The notes: generated by a model from the letters alone, not told the origin. Shown: positions 37,349 through 46,689, numbered from the stretch's first letter. The stretch is 59,524 nucleotides of DNA from Prevotella sp. CAG:1058 (GCA_000433175.1 HF986626.1:1-59524), one strand, 5' to 3'. Translations and numbers: made by a program.

Positions 37349-38503
37349 TTATTTCCTTACTGCACGTTTCATTCTTGAAGAAATATTAAGTTGCACAACA
37401 CAATAGTCAATCAACGGAGCAAACATATTCATAAATAAGATTGCCAGCATCATCCCTTCTGGATAACCAGGATTCATTACACGTATCACGATAGTCATTA
37501 ATCCGATAAGAAATCCATAAATGTATTTTCCTGTTTCTGTACGAGCCGATGTTACCGGATCAGTTGCCATGAACACGGCGCCAAAACAAAATCCTCCTAA
37601 AAATAGATGTTCATACCACGATATAGGTGTTTCACCCATTACATTAAACATTATTGCCGTAACTGCACCTCCAGCAAATACACTTAGCATGATTTTCCAA
37701 CTGGCAATTCCCGTAATTAATAATATTACAGCTCCAATACCTATTGCCACAACACTTGTCTCTCCGATTGAACCGGGAATGAATCCCAGTAACATGTCCG
37801 AAAGACTACATCCTGCGTCAGATGTTTTACCGATAAGAGAAAGTGGGGTGGCTTGGGTAAATGTATCTGGCAAAGTGTTTCCCAATCCGAAAATAGAATC
37901 CTTGGCGACCCATACGTTTGCGCCACTCATTTCGGTTGGATATGAGAAAAACATGAATGCTCGCGCTGCAATTGCAACATTAAAAATATTCATGCCAGTT
38001 CCACCAAATATCTCTTTAACGAAGATGACAGAAAACGCCACGGCTAAAGCTAATATCCATAAAGGACATTCGACTGGAATAATCATAGGAATCAAAATGC
38101 CGCTAACGAGATAACCTTCTTGTATTTCTTCCCCCTTCATTTGCGCCCAGGCAAATTCTATTCCAAGTCCAACAATATAGCTTACCAGTAACTTTGGAAG
38201 TACAGCTAAGAATCCATATGCAAACATTTCGAAAAATGAGGCATCAGACAGACGCCCTGCCGCAGCATAATTTTGCCAACCAATATTGTACATGCCAAAG
38301 AACAATGCTGGAAGCAAAGCTATTACGACAATACTCATTATTCGCTTTGAATCAATGGAATCGTGAATGTTTGTTCCAGTTTCCGAAGTTGTATTTGGCA
38401 CGTAAAGGAAACTTTCAAAACCTTCAAATACACTATGGAAGCAATGTAACTTACCGTCTTTTTCAAAAGCGGGTCTTAATTTATCAATATATTTTTTCAA
38501 CAT
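37349..38503 (-). CDS. nqrB: Na+-NQR subunit B
   Basis: The largest membrane subunit, holding riboflavin, a covalent FMN and the sodium path. The 384-residue protein has about ten membrane helices. The FMN-threonine is probably Thr219 in FTQATPLSL, a variant of the usual SGATPL. The stretch EIFGGTGMNIFNVAIAARAF is typical. It lies 24 nt after nqrA and 4 nt before nqrC. Confidence 0.96.
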   Translation of the reverse strand: MLKKYIDKLRPAFEKDGKLHCFHSVFEGFESFLYVPNTTSETGTNIHDSIDSKRIMSIVVIALLPALFFGMYNIGWQNYAAAGRLSDASFFEMFAYGFLAVLPKLLVSYIVGLGIEFAWAQMKGEEIQEGYLVSGILIPMIIPVECPLWILALAVAFSVIFVKEIFGGTGMNIFNVAIAARAFMFFSYPTEMSGANVWVAKDSIFGLGNTLPDTFTQATPLSLIGKTSDAGCSLSDMLLGFIPGSIGETSVVAIGIGAVILLITGIASWKIMLSVFAGGAVTAIMFNVMGETPISWYEHLFLGGFCFGAVFMATDPVTSARTETGKYIYGFLIGLMTIVIRVMNPGYPEGMMLAILFMNMFAPLIDYCVVQLNISSRMKRAVRK

Positions 38504-38527
38504 AACGCGAAATTTTTAATTACGCTT

Positions 38528-39898
38528 TTAGCTATTCTCCTTACGCAGCATGTCCAAACCGTTGCGAATAATAGACTGTAACGGCAACTTTGAAGAATCT
38601 ACAAATTCAGGTAAAGCAAAGTCTTCAGGTGAAACCTCGTAAATACCTAGAGCTTCCATTTTATCAATATCTCCCGCAATTATAGCTTTCACAAGATATT
38701 CAGCATAAATGTTCATCGGTAATACCTTATCATACTCTCCACTCATTATCATGTGGCGTTCTCCTCCTTTAATACGAGCATCTAGAACATAATCTTTCTT
38801 ATGTGTAAGCCAATTGAAATAGCTGCGATTTACTGAGTATTGCGATAACCTGGGTCTAATCCATCCTAAAAGTTCATCGGCATCATCGCCTTCTGGAATG
38901 ACAGTTATTTCAGATGCATGTGCATCAAGAAAATCATTATATGAACATTTGCGTCCTGTTAGAACATTTCCATTAATTATTCTTATATGCTTGTCATTAA
39001 ATGATATCTTTCCTGACAAGATTGAAGAAATTTTCTGACCGATGACAACATCTGCATACATCGGATTATCAACTTCGCTTCCAACAATCGCAATAGTTCG
39101 GTGTAAATCAACCTTTCCGGAATTAAACAATCTTCCGAAAAATATTACTGCGGTCGGATCAACTGTCCATACCACATCACCTTTGTTTATTGGATTAGTA
39201 TTGTTTATTTGAACACCAACATTACCTGCTGGACATGGACCGTCAAAAATGTTTACTTCTACATTTTTTGCCTGTCTGAGGCACTCGGAACCTTGTCCAC
39301 GTCCGATACCTAGATATGTTTGGGCAATTTTAGACAATGCAGTTAATCCTGCGATGAAATGTTGTTCGTTCCCAATGAGCTCGAATTCGAAATCAGCAGC
39401 TAGGGGCTTGTCTCTCAATGCGCTTACATATATAGCCTTTGGTAATATTTCAGGAGTTGTGCTGACTGCATATGGCAATTGGTTAATATAACCAAATAAT
39501 CCAGCTTGCAATAACGAATTGATAATTTCATTGCCAGATAACGTGTCTACATTCTTAACTCCAAAATCCACATACTCCTGGATTTTGTCAGGTTCAACAA
39601 CTACATTCAGAACTTTTCTCCTATCACCCCTATTCACTCTAGTTATCACACCGCTGACAGGTGAAGCATAGCTAACTGACGGGCATCGTTTGTTAACAAA
39701 TAACGGTTCTCCTGCTTTGACATGATCACCTTCCTTGACAGTTACTTTAGGAGTCAAGCCAGGAAACGACATTGGCGACAATCCGATTTCTTCGCTAAGT
39801 TCAATCTTTGTTTTTACTTTATCCGCCTTGCCTCTCAGGTTTATGTCGAGACCTTTGCGTATTTTAATTACTCTTACCATACTATAAAAATTATACAT
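38528..39898 (-). CDS. nqrA: Na+-NQR subunit A
   Basis: A peripheral cytoplasmic subunit linked to quinone binding, 456 residues. N-terminal KIRKGLDINLRGKA and the lipoyl-like FPGLTPKVTVKEGDHVKAGE and VSYASPVSGVITRVNRGDRR segments match NqrA. The chosen start is the upstream ATG; an internal ATG at residue 7 (MVRVIKIRKGLDI) is equally possible and fits better with other NqrA proteins. It is the first gene of nqrABCDEF; a -7 element lies about 30 nt upstream. Confidence 0.95.
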   Translation of the reverse strand: MYNFYSMVRVIKIRKGLDINLRGKADKVKTKIELSEEIGLSPMSFPGLTPKVTVKEGDHVKAGEPLFVNKRCPSVSYASPVSGVITRVNRGDRRKVLNVVVEPDKIQEYVDFGVKNVDTLSGNEIINSLLQAGLFGYINQLPYAVSTTPEILPKAIYVSALRDKPLAADFEFELIGNEQHFIAGLTALSKIAQTYLGIGRGQGSECLRQAKNVEVNIFDGPCPAGNVGVQINNTNPINKGDVVWTVDPTAVIFFGRLFNSGKVDLHRTIAIVGSEVDNPMYADVVIGQKISSILSGKISFNDKHIRIINGNVLTGRKCSYNDFLDAHASEITVIPEGDDADELLGWIRPRLSQYSVNRSYFNWLTHKKDYVLDARIKGGERHMIMSGEYDKVLPMNIYAEYLVKAIIAGDIDKMEALGIYEVSPEDFALPEFVDSSKLPLQSIIRNGLDMLRKENS

Positions 39899-39926
39899 CC
39901 TTAATACGGTTCAGAAGCCGACAATG

Positions 39927-39934
39927 CAAATGTA
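39927..39934 (-). promoter_or_regulatory. -7 element of the nqr operon
   Basis: Minus-strand TACATTTG matches TAnnTTTG, 29 nt before the longer nqrA start. No good -33 box was seen. Confidence 0.5.
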
Positions 39935-40038
39935 CAAAAAATGCAACATCCGTAAGAATTTCTGTTGAAAAAACATATCAAACGCAATGTTATTTTAATG
40001 CAAATCAATTACAATCCGTCCATCCTTATATCAATATG

Positions 40039-42375
40039 TCAATTAAAGAAATTCCAAGACACGCCGAACCTGAATATCCTTCCGTTAATCGGATAATGCG
40101 GCGTTAGGAATCTGTCTCCGCTTCCAGAATTGATATGGCTCATCATCACAAAGAAACGCGTATGCTTGAGATGCATGTTCGCATAAACATTCACAATAGG
40201 ATAATTGCCAATCTCGACATTGGACTGGCCATTATCTTGAACCGTATATTGGGCTAACGCCGGACTATAATCTGGTGCCTTGTATTTTGTAAAATAACGT
40301 AGGTCACCACCCAAGTCGACAGTCAGCACTTTAGCAATCCTGAAATGCAGATAGAGATTGGAATAAGCATTGAATGTAGGCACGGGCAGTACATCTTCAT
40401 CGGTCGATTTCTGGTAAGTTAATACGTTTTCCCAATTAAGTGGCCCCAACTTGAAATCTTGAGACAACTGTACAGTTATAAGGCTCATGTTCTTTGAGTT
40501 TTGCCTTACTGATACGGTATTTCCTGTCCGACCAAAATCTTCCGTAATATTGTATTTCTGTGCAAAATATGTATAATTTTGCAAGTTGTCGTATGCTACA
40601 CGAAGCTTTGTCCGAGTGCGCTTCAACGACAACTCCCCCTCAAGGTGTGAACGTATTTCCTGGTCAAGCCCGCTGTTGTCCCACCACAGATGCTTGGAAT
40701 GATAGTGGCGATAGTAAAACGTTGGATTTACCCTATGCAGGAATGCGCGAGCAGCAAGCGTGACCGTATCTTTAAACAGCCTGAAATTCAAGTCTGCACG
40801 ACCGTCTATTTTCAATTGTCCTGCATCCTCGCCTAACAACCATGTTTCTGCAGTCAGATTATAATGCAACATGTTGCCCTGTGTTTTAATTAACTGGGCA
40901 CCTACGCTTAGATTGTGTTCATTGTATGTACTTTCAGACTTAACAGAATCAGGCAAGGTGAAATGCCTTAAATCTGAAGTTACGAAGGCTCTCAATCCTG
41001 CTTTGGCCCATTTATTAAAACCCTCAAGTAATGCAATCGCAAAAGTATTCTTAATAGAATAATGCGTAGTCTTGTCGTAAATCGAGTCTCCAACGAAACG
41101 TTCACCTACAACAGGAAATGTCGAAGCATAATAGTTTTCAGGAGTGTCATACGCCTGGTATATACGGGAATAATTATCAAATTTCAAGGTGTGTATGAAA
41201 CTTGTTACAGGCACATATTCGTACTTCATCCATGCCGTATCGGCATTTTCCTTACCAAGATTGTTGTTTGCTTGCAATAGGCTGTCAGCCGCAGCTTTGT
41301 CTACAGAAATCCTGCCATTGTCGGTTTTTGTGGTGTCAGCCGGTTCGTTACCTGCAATGACAGCGTTGTCGGGGCGTCCGGCGTATGTTTTGCGTTCATT
41401 GAAGGCGTCTTCGTCAAAATCACGGCCGTCACGGGCAGCCTTTTTCCTTGCTTCCTCACGCGACTTGCGTGCCTCGTTTTCCTTCTGAGATTCAATGGCA
41501 AACTTCTTTGCCCTTATTTCGTCCTCGGTCATTTTAACCTTCCGACGGAATCCCAAACTGTACCTCTGGGTGAAGAAGATGTGCTGGTTGTCGTTACGGT
41601 TCCAGTTTTGCTGGAGTACTGTCGGGATTTCGCTGTCGCGGAAATTATCTTCAAAAGTCTCTGGATGAGTGATGTACTGGTCATCGGTTATTCCACCATT
41701 CTCTGCGACTTTCTCATGATTGAACGATATTAGTAAATGTGCGTTGTAACGCTCGCCGAGATAGGAACCATACATCGAGTAGTTGAAGTGTGACGTGCTT
41801 TGGTTCTGAAAATATCCGCGTCCGTATATATAGTCGAATTTAAATCCTAAACCTAGACGTTTACCCGCATTAACAGCAAATAATGCTTTGAAGTGGTCTT
41901 CACCGTTTGTGCGGTCTCCGCAAGTGTTATATGAAATATTGGTTATAGGAGAAAGCGTATTGGTAAATTGGAACTGGTCGACAGGTGTTATGAAATAATC
42001 GTACGGTTGTATGAACATGAACTGGCTTGGCGCAGTCCTGTCGATGAATATTCTGTTGATGCGTGGCGAGCCGAGATTGCCCAAAGTGTTGTATTCGCCA
42101 CGTAATCCGCTGGTGAAAATCGAGTTCATGTACATGTGCGGCATCGTATCCGGCTCGGCTGCAATTCTCTCGCCGAACCGTTCGTCAACAGTCCACACCT
42201 TAAGTCCTTTGGGTATCTCCTTGTTGCCTGACGCAAGAGAGTCACTACGCGTGTTACGGCTTCCTGCCTGTGTATATTCGCCTGTGTCGGTAAGCTGGTT
42301 GTAATCTTGCGCTGCAGACGGTATGTATAATAAACAAACGCACAAAGAGAAAATGATGCGTAACCTTAGTCTCAT
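40039..42375 (-). CDS. Putative outer-membrane porin
   Basis: A large outer-membrane beta-barrel protein of the Bacteroidota putative porin family. The start is set at 42375, because that ATG overlaps the stop of the preceding gene (ATGA) and gives a clean signal peptide (MRLRLRIIFSLCVCLLYIPS, cleaved after AAQ); an upstream start adds 7 residues. The mature part shows alternating amphipathic strands ending in an aromatic residue (FRFGVSWNFFN). A charged insertion near residues 290-340 is rich in Lys, Glu and Arg and probably lies outside the barrel. The substrate is unknown. Confidence 0.82.
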   Translation of the reverse strand: MRLRLRIIFSLCVCLLYIPSAAQDYNQLTDTGEYTQAGSRNTRSDSLASGNKEIPKGLKVWTVDERFGERIAAEPDTMPHMYMNSIFTSGLRGEYNTLGNLGSPRINRIFIDRTAPSQFMFIQPYDYFITPVDQFQFTNTLSPITNISYNTCGDRTNGEDHFKALFAVNAGKRLGLGFKFDYIYGRGYFQNQSTSHFNYSMYGSYLGERYNAHLLISFNHEKVAENGGITDDQYITHPETFEDNFRDSEIPTVLQQNWNRNDNQHIFFTQRYSLGFRRKVKMTEDEIRAKKFAIESQKENEARKSREEARKKAARDGRDFDEDAFNERKTYAGRPDNAVIAGNEPADTTKTDNGRISVDKAAADSLLQANNNLGKENADTAWMKYEYVPVTSFIHTLKFDNYSRIYQAYDTPENYYASTFPVVGERFVGDSIYDKTTHYSIKNTFAIALLEGFNKWAKAGLRAFVTSDLRHFTLPDSVKSESTYNEHNLSVGAQLIKTQGNMLHYNLTAETWLLGEDAGQLKIDGRADLNFRLFKDTVTLAARAFLHRVNPTFYYRHYHSKHLWWDNSGLDQEIRSHLEGELSLKRTRTKLRVAYDNLQNYTYFAQKYNITEDFGRTGNTVSVRQNSKNMSLITVQLSQDFKLGPLNWENVLTYQKSTDEDVLPVPTFNAYSNLYLHFRIAKVLTVDLGGDLRYFTKYKAPDYSPALAQYTVQDNGQSNVEIGNYPIVNVYANMHLKHTRFFVMMSHINSGSGDRFLTPHYPINGRIFRFGVSWNFFN

Positions 42376-42602
42376 TTCATAAAACGGAAAACACATTCGA
42401 CAATCTTGAATATCATAGACACGAGTATTATAATCGTACCGGTGTCATGGCTCCATTTATAATACACAATCACGCCTATTATTGCGCCAACCATGAATAT
42501 AAGGTTCAGGATGTTGCGTAATACAATATACCGGTCTTTCCTTTCTTCGTGTCTGTGTTCCAATCTTCTCTCCTCAGTCGGGTTGTCTTGACTTGTATAC
42601 AT
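42372..42602 (-). CDS. Small two-helix membrane protein
   Basis: A 76-residue protein with a charged N-terminus (about 1-28, many Glu/Arg/His) and two membrane helices (about 30-49 and 54-75). I do not recognise the family. Its stop overlaps the porin start (ATGA), so the two are translationally coupled. It lies 27 nt after the DUF4468 gene. Confidence 0.72.
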   Translation of the reverse strand: MYTSQDNPTEERRLEHRHEERKDRYIVLRNILNLIFMVGAIIGVIVYYKWSHDTGTIIILVSMIFKIVECVFRFMK

Positions 42603-42629
42603 CAGGAATAATTTGTTATCTACAATAAT

Positions 42630-43268
42630 TTATTTCAATACTGCTGTTTTTATCGAACTGAACAAATCGTCCTTTCGGTCGATTGTCTTGCGGCGGAATT
42701 TAGCTGAACCACGATAAAGTTTCGTTTTCTTGCGGTTCATGGCATATTCGTCGCTTATCCATTCTTCTGCTTTATACAGGTATCCGCCGTTCTTAACACG
42801 TCCGTCTTCATACCTGTAAGAAATGCGGTTCATCGTCACAGTAAGTTTGTTGTCCGAGCAATAAGCTATGAGCGTATAATAAAACTTTGTCCTGTCAAGC
42901 GACAGAAACTTGTCGGTAAAAACGAGCCATTCTTTAACATTGGCAACAACGACATGCTCTGACTTATTAACCAATGTCACACAACTGCCTTCCAATTGGT
43001 TCTCTCCCTCGGTCAGTTCAGTAAAAAATTTCAGCATTATGTCGTATATCTCGTTTGCGCTCTTACCCGGAACGTCTAAATCGAGTTTCCATTCCACCTT
43101 GCCGTTTACTTCAGGCACGGCGCCCTCTAGATATTTTGCATCAGGATTAGGTTTTGCCTTTTTTTCCTGTATTACTTCACTATCACTCACCTTTGGTTTT
43201 TCCCATTCCGATTGCGCGTGCATGAAAATCGGGAGAAAACTTATAAAAACGGCTAAAATCAGTCTCAT
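42630..43268 (-). CDS. DUF4468 domain protein, exported
   Basis: A 212-residue protein with a signal peptide (about 1-18, ending MHAQ) and a domain resembling DUF4468, a TBP-like fold common in Bacteroidota (GKVEWKLDLDVPGKSANEIY, later KLTVTMNRISYRYEDG). It is probably periplasmic; the function is unknown. It heads the three-gene group with the small membrane protein and the porin. A -7 element lies 17 nt upstream. Confidence 0.78.
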   Translation of the reverse strand: MRLILAVFISFLPIFMHAQSEWEKPKVSDSEVIQEKKAKPNPDAKYLEGAVPEVNGKVEWKLDLDVPGKSANEIYDIMLKFFTELTEGENQLEGSCVTLVNKSEHVVVANVKEWLVFTDKFLSLDRTKFYYTLIAYCSDNKLTVTMNRISYRYEDGRVKNGGYLYKAEEWISDEYAMNRKKTKLYRGSAKFRRKTIDRKDDLFSSIKTAVLK

Positions 43269-43285
43269 AATGAAAAATATTTTTG

Positions 43286-43293
43286 CAAAGTTA
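43286..43293 (-). promoter_or_regulatory. -7 element of the DUF4468-porin group
   Basis: Minus-strand TAACTTTG, 17 nt before the start. The nearest TTTG is 24 nt further, slightly too far for a -33 box. Confidence 0.5.
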
Positions 43294-43649
43294 ATAAATT
43301 AAACCTGACAGCCGTAACAAAAAGCATAATTTAACATCGGTATGGATTGATGTCTGCCAAAGCCCGGGTAAATTTCAAATGAATTTGATGTGACCGGATT
43401 TAGTATGCATATCAGTGTTGTTTTCATGGATTATGTTTTTTGAATTGGAAGATTTGTCTTTTGTTATCCTGCCATAATCTGATGCATAATATTGGTTGCT
43501 ACAAAAAACAGATATTGGTTCAAAATAGTTAAACATTTATGTTAACATTACAACTTATTTTATTGGTAATGTGCGTTTTATATTTAACATACACATTTCC
43601 GAATTTAACATGGTAGCCTTATGTCCAACCATATTATTTTCATTGTTTT

Positions 43650-43734
43650 GTAAAAGGTAGCTTTTTACCTTGCAACAGGTAGCCTTTTGCAACGCAAAAG
43701 GTTATCTATTACATGACAAAAGACGGTCTATTAA
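43650..43734. repeat. Four-dyad 22-bp-pitch array, copy D
   Basis: Units start at 43650, 43672, 43694 and 43716 with spacers ctt, aac and atg. Units 1 (gtaaaaggtagctttttac) and 2 (gcaacaggtagccttttgc) keep paired ends T..A and C..G; unit 4 is the weakest. It lies downstream of the mini-gene terminator and upstream of the DUF4468 gene, outside both transcripts as drawn. Confidence 0.9.
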
Positions 43735-43829
43735 AAGAAATCTGATTTTGTCATATTTCGTCAATGCAGGTTATTATATTTATGTAATAATAATCGTCAC
43801 ACATAAACCAGAAGTATTTACATAAAAAC

Positions 43830-43867
43830 AGGCTGGTTATTACAGCTTTTCCCGTAAAAACCAGCCT
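43830..43867 (-). terminator. Terminator of the 34-codon mini-gene
   Basis: Arms 43830-43838 (aggctggtt) and 43859-43867 are perfect 9-nt inverted repeats with a folded loop; on the minus strand a T-rich run follows. It ends the minus-strand transcript about 75 nt past the mini-gene stop. Confidence 0.75.
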
Positions 43868-43942
43868 TGTTTGTTGTTATTAAACATCTACCTTTAATGT
43901 CAGTTTTGCTCTTGTGGTTTTTGCCGCAAATAGCAAAACACC

Positions 43943-44047
43943 TTACATAGGCATGTTTACACGTCCGTAATTGTACATTTTCAAAACGTTCACACAATAC
44001 TTGTTGAACTTTTTACTGTCAAGAATCCTGTTAACAATCTTTTTCAT
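43943..44047 (-). CDS. 34-aa basic mini-protein, unrecognised
   Basis: The minus strand reads ATG AAA AAG ATT..., 34 codons to TAA, giving MKKIVNRILDSKKF, then NKYCVNVLKMYNYGRVNMPM. The peptide has eight Lys/Arg and one Asp, so it is strongly basic, with a single Cys. Upstream stand a purine-rich GAAAGG about 10 nt before the ATG, a hairpin in the leader (ggatg with catcc) and a TATCTTTG promoter element at 44131-44138. Downstream is a terminator. This complete transcription unit argues for a real gene. I do not recognise a family; a nucleic-acid- or ribosome-binding peptide is one guess. The longer ORF on the opposite strand is a shadow. Confidence 0.65.
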   Translation of the reverse strand: MKKIVNRILDSKKFNKYCVNVLKMYNYGRVNMPM

Positions 44048-44130
44048 AATCTTTTTACCTTTCTTATTTTTAATTCTACATGTTGGATGCGCCTTCACAT
44101 CCTGTTATCCTTTCCTTCTTGTTTCTGGTG

Positions 44131-44138
44131 CAAAGATA
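44131..44138 (-). promoter_or_regulatory. -7 element of the mini-gene
   Basis: Minus-strand TATCTTTG, a clean TAnnTTTG match, predicting a leader of about 80 nt containing a small hairpin. The -33 box is weak. Confidence 0.6.
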
Positions 44139-44306
44139 ATGCCGTTTGAAATACAATAAACCATACTGGCCGTAAAATTTGCAACAGACCCCACGAATTT
44201 TGACATGTATCAAACGGATTGACCTATATCAACGCAAAACGTACTGACAAAAAGTCACGAATGAAGCAACAAAAAAGATGCCTGCACAAAAACCATACAT
44301 TTTATT

Positions 44307-44338
44307 TGCAATTTAGTTATAGTTGTAGTATTTTTGCG
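44307..44338 (+). promoter_or_regulatory. Promoter of aguAB
   Basis: TTTG (44307-44310), 20-nt gap, TATTTTTG (44331-44338): full consensus. The -7 element ends 10 nt before the ATG, so the mRNA is almost leaderless. Confidence 0.82.
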
Positions 44339-44348
44339 CAACAATTAG

Positions 44349-45383
44349 ATGAATATGGAAAGCAAATACATATTACCACCGGAATGGGCTGAACATAGTG
44401 CCATTCTTTTGACATGGCCTCATGCTGGGACGGATTGGCGTGAATATCTAGAAGACATTTGTAATGTTTATGTTGAGATGGCTGATGCCATTACACGCCA
44501 TGAACGACTTATTATCGCTACACCCGAACCTGATAAAGTAATGGGACAACTGAAAAGCAAACTGACAGAGTGTCAGTTGTCGAAAGTTACCCTACACCGT
44601 TGTCCGACAAATGATACTTGGGCGCGCGACCACGGTTTCATAACACTGACGGGCAACGGCCAACCGCGTTTGCTTGACTTCCGTTTCAACGGATGGGGGG
44701 ATAAATTTCCATCCGAGCTTGACAATGCCATCAACAGAAGCCTATATGAAAAAGGTATTGTAAAGGGTGAATATGTAGACATGAACGATTTCGTACTAGA
44801 AGGCGGTTCTATTGAAAGCGACGGAAAAGGCACTGTGTTTACAACAAGCCAATGCTTGCTGGCACCGCACCGTAATCAACCCTTAACGCGTCAGGAAATC
44901 GAGAAGCGTTTAAAAAATAGTCTCATGGCAGAACGTATAATGTGGATATACCATGGACACCTTGAAGGTGACGACACTGACGGTCATATTGATACGTTGG
45001 TACGGACTGCGCCTAATGATACCTTATTATACGTTTCATGCACGGATAAGTCTGACAGTCATTATAGTGAATTGTTATTGATGGAAAAGGAACTTGAAGC
45101 CATGCGCACTATTGACGGACATCCGTACCGCTTATTAGGATTGCCTATGCCAAGCCCCATGTTCGACGGCGACGACAGGTTGCCGGCAACATACGCCAAT
45201 TTCCTGGTTATAAACGGGGCGGTGATTTATCCGACATACGGACAGCCCGACAACGACAAGCTTGCAGCATCGGTCATAGGTGAAGCGTTTCCGGGACGCG
45301 AGCTTATTGGCATTGACAGTCGTACCGTGGTAAGGCAGCATGGCTCACTGCATTGCTGCACCATGCAGATTATCAGTGATTAA
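44349..45383 (+). CDS. aguA: Agmatine deiminase
   Basis: Converts agmatine to N-carbamoylputrescine plus ammonia in the cytoplasm. The 344-residue protein belongs to the Porphyromonas-type peptidylarginine deiminase fold. It has NDTWARDHG, NDFVLEGGSIESDGKGT, DDTDGHIDTLVR (catalytic His/Asp) and the C-terminal HCCTMQ with catalytic Cys336. Pairing with N-carbamoylputrescine amidase 89 nt downstream fixes the agmatine assignment over peptidylarginine deiminase. An alternative start at the second ATG (codon 3) is possible. Confidence 0.94.
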   Translation: MNMESKYILPPEWAEHSAILLTWPHAGTDWREYLEDICNVYVEMADAITRHERLIIATPEPDKVMGQLKSKLTECQLSKVTLHRCPTNDTWARDHGFITLTGNGQPRLLDFRFNGWGDKFPSELDNAINRSLYEKGIVKGEYVDMNDFVLEGGSIESDGKGTVFTTSQCLLAPHRNQPLTRQEIEKRLKNSLMAERIMWIYHGHLEGDDTDGHIDTLVRTAPNDTLLYVSCTDKSDSHYSELLLMEKELEAMRTIDGHPYRLLGLPMPSPMFDGDDRLPATYANFLVINGAVIYPTYGQPDNDKLAASVIGEAFPGRELIGIDSRTVVRQHGSLHCCTMQIISD

Positions 45384-45472
45384 CCAACATGTTGAATGGG
45401 TTAATTGGTTGGTAACTGTATCATATCTCGCTTTAATATACAAATACATACAACTTAATATTTAGTATAGGA

Positions 45473-46348
45473 ATGAAAACAGGCATAATACAACAACATA
45501 ATACTGCCGACCGCAACGACAATATGCGCCGGCTTGCTGATAAAATAAAAGCATTAGCATCTGAAGGTGCTGAATTGGTAGTATTGCAGGAATTGCATAA
45601 TTCATTATATTTCTGTCAGACGGAAAATGTTGGTAACTTTGATCTGGCTGAACCCATACCAGGTCCGTCAACGGACTTTTTCGGTAACCTGGCAAAAGAG
45701 CTCAGTATCGTAATCGTTACATCCCTGTTCGAAAGACGTGCGGCAGGACTTTACCACAATACGGCAGTGGTGATTGAACGTGATGGAACGATTGCAGGGA
45801 AATACCGAAAAATGCACATACCTGACGACCCGGCTTATTATGAAAAGTTTTATTTTACACCTGGTGACATGGGTTTCCATCCCATCGACACATCAGTTGG
45901 ACGTCTCGGAGTGCTTGTATGTTGGGACCAGTGGTATCCTGAAGCAGCCAGACTGATGGCGTTGCAAGGGGCTGATATGCTGATTTACCCGACTGCAATA
46001 GGTTATGAAAGTTCAGACACAGAATCCGAACAACAACGACAACGCGAAGCATGGACCACGGTGCAACGTGGACACGCAGTTGCAAACGGTCTGCCTGTTG
46101 TTGCGGTGAACCGTGTCGGACATGAACCTGACCCGTCAAACCAAACTGGCGGAATAGAATTTTGGGGTAGCTCGTTTGTCGCCGGTCCGCAAGGCGAGAT
46201 TCTTTTCCGTGCTTCTGACTGTGAAGAAGAGAATGCAGTTGTCGACATAGACTTGAAGCATAGCGAGCAGGTTCGCCGCTGGTGGCCATTCCTGCGTGAC
46301 AGGAGAATCGACAAATATGGAGACATTACGCAAAGATTTATTGACTGA
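45473..46348 (+). CDS. aguB: N-carbamoylputrescine amidase
   Basis: Hydrolyses N-carbamoylputrescine to putrescine, CO2 and ammonia. The 291-residue nitrilase-superfamily enzyme has the Glu40-Lys113-Cys150 triad (LVVLQELHN, GKYRKMHIPDD, LVCWDQWYPEAAR) and the plant/bacterial CPA-type FYFTPGD motif. With aguA it makes putrescine from arginine-derived agmatine; arginine decarboxylase is not in this window. A perfect terminator follows. Confidence 0.95.
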   Translation: MKTGIIQQHNTADRNDNMRRLADKIKALASEGAELVVLQELHNSLYFCQTENVGNFDLAEPIPGPSTDFFGNLAKELSIVIVTSLFERRAAGLYHNTAVVIERDGTIAGKYRKMHIPDDPAYYEKFYFTPGDMGFHPIDTSVGRLGVLVCWDQWYPEAARLMALQGADMLIYPTAIGYESSDTESEQQRQREAWTTVQRGHAVANGLPVVAVNRVGHEPDPSNQTGGIEFWGSSFVAGPQGEILFRASDCEEENAVVDIDLKHSEQVRRWWPFLRDRRIDKYGDITQRFID

Positions 46349-46434
46349 GTTATTTTTACATGAGCGAAACAATCATAGGCATTTATATTATAAAATAAAG
46401 TGCCAGACGTTTTAAAAAATTCATCAAAGTTACT

Positions 46435-46485
46435 AACCGATGCCGCCACTTTATTTTAAGATCATAGAAAGTGGCGGCATCGGTT
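46435..46485 (+). terminator. Terminator after aguAB
   Basis: Perfect 18-nt arms (46435-46452, 46468-46485) around a 15-nt loop, GC-rich stem, short T-run after. Confidence 0.9.
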
Positions 46486-46586
46486 TCATAATTCATATTT
46501 TGGCGTTACTTGTCAGATTTTCATGTATTTGCAGCCATAAGGAAACATATTTATAATATCAATTTCGTTCATTCACCTTTTTTGAT

Positions 46587-46594
46587 TACCTTTG
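46587..46594 (+). promoter_or_regulatory. -7 element of tamB
   Basis: TACCTTTG matches TAnnTTTG, with a poor -33 box. It predicts a leader of about 90 nt that includes the 19-codon frame at 46612-46671. Confidence 0.5.
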
Positions 46595-46689
46595 TAAAAC
46601 TTTTCTAGTCTATGAGCTATTTTAAAATGCTCAATTCGGCTTTGGCAACATACATTAAGTATAACTTGTGACAAGATAGTTAGTAAGTT

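Larger units (their letters stand above)
43269..44348. other. Long region between DUF4468 and aguA
   Basis: Just over 1 kb without a long ORF. It holds the DUF4468 -7 element, repeat array copy D (43650-43734), a minus-strand terminator (43830-43867), a 34-codon mini-gene (43943-44047) with its own promoter element (44131-44138), and the aguA promoter (44307-44338). Nothing was recognised in 43300-43640. Confidence 0.8.
46349..46689. other. Region between aguB and tamB
   Basis: Holds the aguAB terminator (46435-46485), a TACCTTTG -7 element (46587-46594) fitting tamB, and a 19-codon frame at 46612-46671 starting ATG AGC TAT just before the tamB TTG start. Nothing else was seen. Confidence 0.7.

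Noticed and set aside
37521..38114. 197-codon plus-strand ORF
   Set aside because: Antisense to nqrB; no recognisable domain.
42376..42396. Upstream start for the porin
   Set aside because: The ATG at 42375 forms an ATGA overlap with the upstream stop and gives a normal signal peptide.
43971..44159. 62-codon plus-strand ORF
   Set aside because: Opposite strand of the 34-codon mini-gene and its leader; that strand carries the promoter and terminator signals.
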